From Polysphondylium violaceum (lineage: Eukaryota > Evosea > Eumycetozoa > Dictyosteliales > Dictyosteliaceae): a DNA stretch of 64,000 nucleotides. A model generated the notes under the pieces. The model did no database searches, was not told where the DNA came from, and saw nothing but the letters and a program-made list of their open reading frames with translations. This document shows, one piece after another, positions 59,731 through 64,000 of the stretch (position 1 is the stretch's first letter; each line of letters opens with the position of its first letter). The translations under genes were made by a program, and so were the position numbers. The stretch spans positions 1-64,000 of the forward strand of contig AJWJ01000060.1 of assembly GCA_000277445.1 (NCBI GenBank), in the 5' to 3' direction.

Positions 59731-62700
59731 TTATTTAAAATAATTTCGTAAAGGAATATTATGATGACTACCAAGATAGAGCGCTTCGATATGATCGGGT
59801 ATGGGCTCAATGGTTTTACATTTACAGAGACGTATTTGTTTGATATTGATTGGAATGAGTCGAGGTGATTCAATGACCTCTCTATCACCCAACATGAGTT
59901 TGCAAACAGAGGTGTTTGAGAGTTTTTCGATTGGAAATACATCATGATCTTTATCATTATTTAGTTCCGTTTGATCTAATTCACGTCCAATGACCAAATC
60001 AGTGACGGATGGGGGTATCCAATCCAATAGATCTTGATGATAGAATCCACGTTTAAATGTTAATTTCGTAATTGATGATGGTAACAATCCTTTGGAAAGA
60101 ACTTGATTAAATGATTTCCCAAACTTTAGTATCTGAACACCGTTTGGAATACAACCTGTTAAAATGATTTGATTGAAACTACTAAATCTATTGATTTTAC
60201 AGTTAAAAAATCCAAGAGATGTGGTTGGATAAATTGATTGCATCCAATTCTAAGATTTAAAATTATTGATGGATCTAATTTCTCTTTGGCCAAATCTTCC
60301 TCTTCTTCTTTAGACTTGAAATAGATCAAAGGGAACTTTTGTAAAAAAGTTTGGGTTGTGGCTGTTTGGAAACTAGATTTGGATTGATTACTACTAATAC
60401 GTTGGACCGAGTCGGGTACAATTAATTGTCTTTTGGGTCTTTTTAAGGCTCTCATCATTTTAAGAAACATCAACTTGGAATTATTGATTTTAATGAATCT
60501 GATGTTGGGTAAAATAAAATCTTGAACTTTTGTTTTTGATGATATGCCAAAAGCGAGGTGATCTACATTTGGACCAATATGATAGAGTGAGCTTTGAGTG
60601 TATGGATTTAATCCTAAAATATTTCAAAGTATCGGGTAATTGGTCGGGACCTAGAATTTGATTAAATCTCTCCCCAAAACTAATAGATAATAGTCTATTT
60701 GGGAAACAGATATGTTTTAATTTTTGATTAAAATTTTTACCAAATCTAATCTCCAATACAGAGTCTGGAAGTGTATTTGGTAAAATAATTTGATTGAAAT
60801 CACGGTTAAAATAAATTGATCTAACACCAAACGGAATAATACCTTGTGGAATGACTTGATTAAATGGCCAAATTAAAATATCTGTATCTGTGGGAACTTC
60901 AACACCTTTTTCATAAACATGATATTTATCAGAGAGATATCGGGACAAATAAGATGGTAGAGGTTTTTCCAATTCTTTTAAAGAGTTTTGTTTAAATATT
61001 ACTTTAGTAATATTTGGTGTAAGGTGTTCTTCCATGACAGTTGTTGGGGTGTGTATATACAAAATATGATTACCCCTTTCTCTTTTACGGAGTTGTTGAA
61101 ATCTGTTATTATCTGCATTTACCAATGATTCCATTATCATTTTCTTTAAATATATATTTCTGAATATATTGAAAAATTGGTTGTTATTGTTATTGTTGCT
61201 ACTATTATTATTGTCTGTAGTTGAGCTATCACTATTATTATTATTATTATTTGTATCACGGATATGAAAGTTTTCTTTTAATAATAGTGATCCATAATTT
61301 TCAAAATCCAAAGATAATTCCTTTACAGATTTAGGAATTTTAGACAAATCTATTTTGTGCTTAGATGTAATATCAAAGATTTGAATTGAATTGGGGACAT
61401 CCAAACCATGAAAACGTAAATTGGTTAAACTTAATGGAAAATTTAAAGGTGAAAGTTGACTATTTTTAATATGTAGCTCTTCAAGATTTGGATACATTGA
61501 TGAAAGATTATCAAACTTTGGTGATTGGGTTAGATCTCCAACAATCATAAGTTTTTTCAATGTTTTATTGTTGGGGAATCCACAATCTTTGCGCCCAACC
61601 ATCTCTGTAATAGATTCTAAATTGATATTTTCAAAATAACCAAAATGATTAAAATCAATAGACGTTACATTTGGAAAGTAGTCTTGAATAATACACTTTC
61701 CTAGATCACATCGAATTATTAATTTTAAAACAGACTGAGGAATGGTTCCTTTTAGAATTGTTTTGGTGTAGCTTTTACCGATTCTAAATTCTTGTAGAGC
61801 TTGGGGCAGTGAGTTTGGTCGAATGAATTGATTAAAGCTATCGGATGTATGGAGTATTTTTAAATTACTATTGCTTACTATTGGTTTGTAATATTCTTTT
61901 GCATCAATTACTTTAATAAAGTTTGAATAGTGTGGATCAATATCTACATGTACCAATGTTGAGGGAAGGTAGATGGCTGAACTAATGTTGTCGGCCATAT
62001 GATCATCATCAAAAATATTAATTTTCAAATGGGTTATTTGTCTGGGAATAAAGTTGTAGATATTGGCCCATTCACCAATATATATTTCCAGATGATGTAG
62101 TTGGTCGGGTAAATCAAGGATCTGTACATATCCATTTTCAATGTTTAAATATTTCAACGAATTTGGCAAATCCTTTAATTGGTCCATTAAACATCCATTA
62201 TCAAGCACAAGATGCTGAACATCTGGCAACCAATCCACTGTCTCATTTTTACCAGAAAGCAAAGCAACCTTTTCCAACATGTGATATTTAATAGCTGGAA
62301 GAAATCCAAATGTAACACAAAAATTGCTTGGAAAGACTGTGACAGCGATTGATCTTAGTATTTCTTCATTATCCCTAGATCTAGACAAGTTGACAAACTC
62401 AAGATGTTTTACTGGTGGTGGCTTCATTGGGAATTGTTTAAATTGATTATACAATACCAAATGCTTGATTGAACCAGCAATACAAAACACCTCACTCCTG
62501 TTATCCATGGCAAGGTAAGTTTCTCTACACTCTTTGGCACAATTAAATGATCCCCAGTACCTTGCCATGGATAACAGGTAAGTTTCTCTACACTCTTTGG
62601 CACAATTAAATGATCCCCAGTACCAAAACCCAACAAAAAGCCATGAATGCCATCATCGTCGCAATCCATTTTATTTGAAATTGTGAGGGATATAATATTG

Positions 62701-63170
62701 GATGGGATATTAAAATCATTGAATTTCAATTTCAATTGATTAAATCGTCTGTCTTGTTCTTCCCTTTCTTTTAGGCTTTGACCTGTCTTTACTATATCAC
62801 TTTCCCTTACTTTATATAGAGGATTTGTAAATTTAAAATCAAAAACTAAATGTAAATCGGTGATATGTGTGGGTATTGATATTTCTGATAAATTTATATT
62901 ATCTAAACGATGTAAATCTGATTCAGTGATGATGATTATAAATTGTCTAATATCGAGTGGTATATCATTGCTAATACCACTATTTCCAAATCTATCTGAT
63001 GTTAATTGATAAGCAAATAATTCTTCTAAAACATTTTCTTTGTGTAATGATGGTGTTATCCTAATTTAGTAGTGGTAGTATAGTAATGCCTGCTATTAGG
63101 GTTATGCTCACACCCTCAATATTCCCTAATGTTGCACTTACCATTTTAAACTACCATTTATAACTGTCAT
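59731..63170 (-). CDS. FNIP/IP22-repeat protein (dictyostelid family)
   Basis: Two exons on the minus strand (63170-63142 and 63060-59731; GTAAGT...AATTAG), about 1119 residues. The N-terminus (LHKENVLEELFAYQL, LDIRQFIIIITESDLHRLDN) is unrecognised. The rest is leucine-rich, FNIP-type repeats of about 22 residues with the core LP.SV..L.FG..FNQ.I, for example IPFGVRSIYFNRDFNQIILP, NTLPDSVLEIRFGKNFNQKL, ILTGCIPNGVQILKFGKSFN and KGLLPSSITKLTFKRG. The family is large in dictyostelids; its proteins are probable protein-interaction scaffolds. Three one-base frame breaks (about 62505-62516, 60612-60628 and 60178-60186) split the coding sequence; corrected, the codon count is exact. A 63-bp tandem duplication lies in the N-terminal third. 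Confidence 0.8.
62498..62624. repeat. 63-bp tandem duplication with inverted-repeat junctions
   Basis: A 49-base block (62513-62561 and 62576-62624) is repeated with a 63-bp period, in frame, doubling GTGDHLIVPKSVEKLT. At its borders CTGTTATCCATGGCAAGGT (62498-62516) and its exact reverse complement (62559-62577) form an inverted repeat. This points to template switching, or a chimeric read. Confidence 0.85.
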
Positions 63171-63546
63171 AATAGTGGCGTAAATACATATATCTACAAA
63201 TAATAAAAAAAGGAGTATTATAAATGAAATTTTGGAATATCTAATAAAATCTTTGAAAAAAAAAATTGTACTTTCGACCTATAATAGTAATACCTACCTA
63301 TTTTATCTTACGAATTAGATGCCTTATCACTCTAAACTAACTTACAATTTAATATTGTCATTTCCATGTGATTCTAGTTTAAAGTGTTTAAAATTCTTTT
63401 TTCTTAATATCAAAAACGATCAGCTCTTTTTTTTTCTTTTTCTCTGAAAAACTAAATTTTGGAGAAAAAACATAATTTTGCAAAAATTAAAAAAAAAAAA
63501 AAAAATCTTTATTATTGATGAGATAGATACACAGATAGATAAAGAA
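63171..63546. other. Intergenic, divergent promoter region
   Basis: A- and T-rich runs between two divergent starts. Nothing else seen. Confidence 0.6.
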
Positions 63547-64000
63547 ATGGCAGCACCAGACACAACTATGACAAGCAATGATTACCTCGAGGACGATATT
63601 ATATTTGTCATTGGCAAACTCTCTGACACCCATAACGATATATTGGAGGAATCTGGTTGTATTCTTGCAAAGAGTTTAAATAAAAAAGTAATTATACATA
63701 CTATGGTAGATAAATAGATATAAAGGAATACAATAGTGTATTAACTAGTGAACTACAACAGTGTACATTGGTCATTTGTTCTGAATCAGACGCAAAAGAA
63801 TCTAGTAAAAAGAATGAAATAGATAGTGCAAATACATTGGGCATCAAGATTGTCAAACCAACCTTTTTAGATGAATGTAAAAGCCAGAACAAAAGAGCTG
63901 ACGTATCTTGTTTTATTGTGAACTCAAAGAAACGTTCAAAAGATGACGATAAAGAAGACGAGGAGGAGGAGGAAGAAGAAGAGGAAAGAAAAACAATTAA
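63547..64000 (+). CDS. BRCT-domain protein, 5' part (runs off the window)
   Basis: Exon 1 is 63547-63658 and exon 2 begins at 63718 after a 59-nt intron (T|GTATTC...AAATAG), and continues past the end. The protein reads MAAPDTTMTSNDYLEDDIIF, then VIGKLSDTHNDILEE, YIKEYNSVLTSELQQCTLVI and, with gIkIV pattern, ANTLGIKIVKPTFLDECKS: a single BRCT domain over residues 18-100. After it comes a Lys/Asp/Glu-rich acidic tract. BRCT proteins work in DNA repair and checkpoints; in dictyostelids some PARPs begin this way, but the rest is needed to decide. The 63547 ATG is preferred over the A-run-containing upstream frame. Confidence 0.75.

Overview
This is nuclear DNA of a dictyostelid social amoeba. 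The intergenic DNA is very AT-rich and the proteins carry long Asn, Gln, Ser and Thr runs. Introns are short (about 50-150 nt), start GTAAGT-like and end in AG. One gene encodes the FNIP/IP22 repeats that are characteristic of Dictyostelium and its relatives. Codon use is less AT-extreme than I would expect from D. discoideum, so another dictyostelid (for example a Cavenderia-like species) is plausible; that is inference.

Layout. 1-1.8 kb is repeat-rich: the 3' end of a decayed LINE, two copies of a roughly 180-bp direct repeat, and a pol III box-like stretch between them. 2.0-3.2 kb has two small genes with mitochondrial-type N-termini. 3.6-14.1 kb is one VPS13 lipid-transfer gene. 14.2-18.8 kb, minus strand, has a divergent CCT-type chaperonin, a sugar transporter and an unknown gene. 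19.5-27.1 kb has a possible thiol-peptidase-fold protein, the proteasome beta2 subunit, a zinc-binding SDR-like protein, Rab32, an LC8-like dynein light chain and EMC5. 27.4-33.2 kb has an E2F factor, a BORCS6-like protein and a GPALPP1-like protein with a nine-unit repeat. 33.8-39.3 kb has a tetraspan protein, an equilibrative nucleoside transporter and a RhoGEF. 40.0-40.26 kb holds a MITE-like element. 40.4-49.7 kb has a folliculin-interacting protein, a small secreted protein, a B-box/GTPase/RING/patatin protein and an Atg18/WIPI protein. 50.3-54.1 kb has a ZNF511 homologue, a classical SDR and Trm1. 54.6-64 kb has a kinase with a Cys/His cluster, a degenerate Ras-like protein, a large FNIP-repeat protein and the start of a BRCT protein.

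Several products act on endolysosomes or autophagy (VPS13, Rab32, BORCS6-like, folliculin-interacting protein, Atg18), but they are scattered on both strands and no co-regulation is evident. Genes are monocistronic; convergent pairs lie as close as 41-52 bp and two divergent pairs share promoters of 133-163 bp.

Most notable: (i) the roughly 1065-residue B-box / P-loop GTPase / RING / patatin protein at 45.0-48.4 kb; (ii) a 257-bp element with 81-bp inverted repeats; (iii) a Ras-like protein with broken nucleotide-binding motifs but an intact CAAX box; (iv) nine single-base frame breaks in six or more otherwise well-conserved genes, several in A/T runs and each restored to an exact codon count by one base, which points to consensus sequence errors rather than dead genes.
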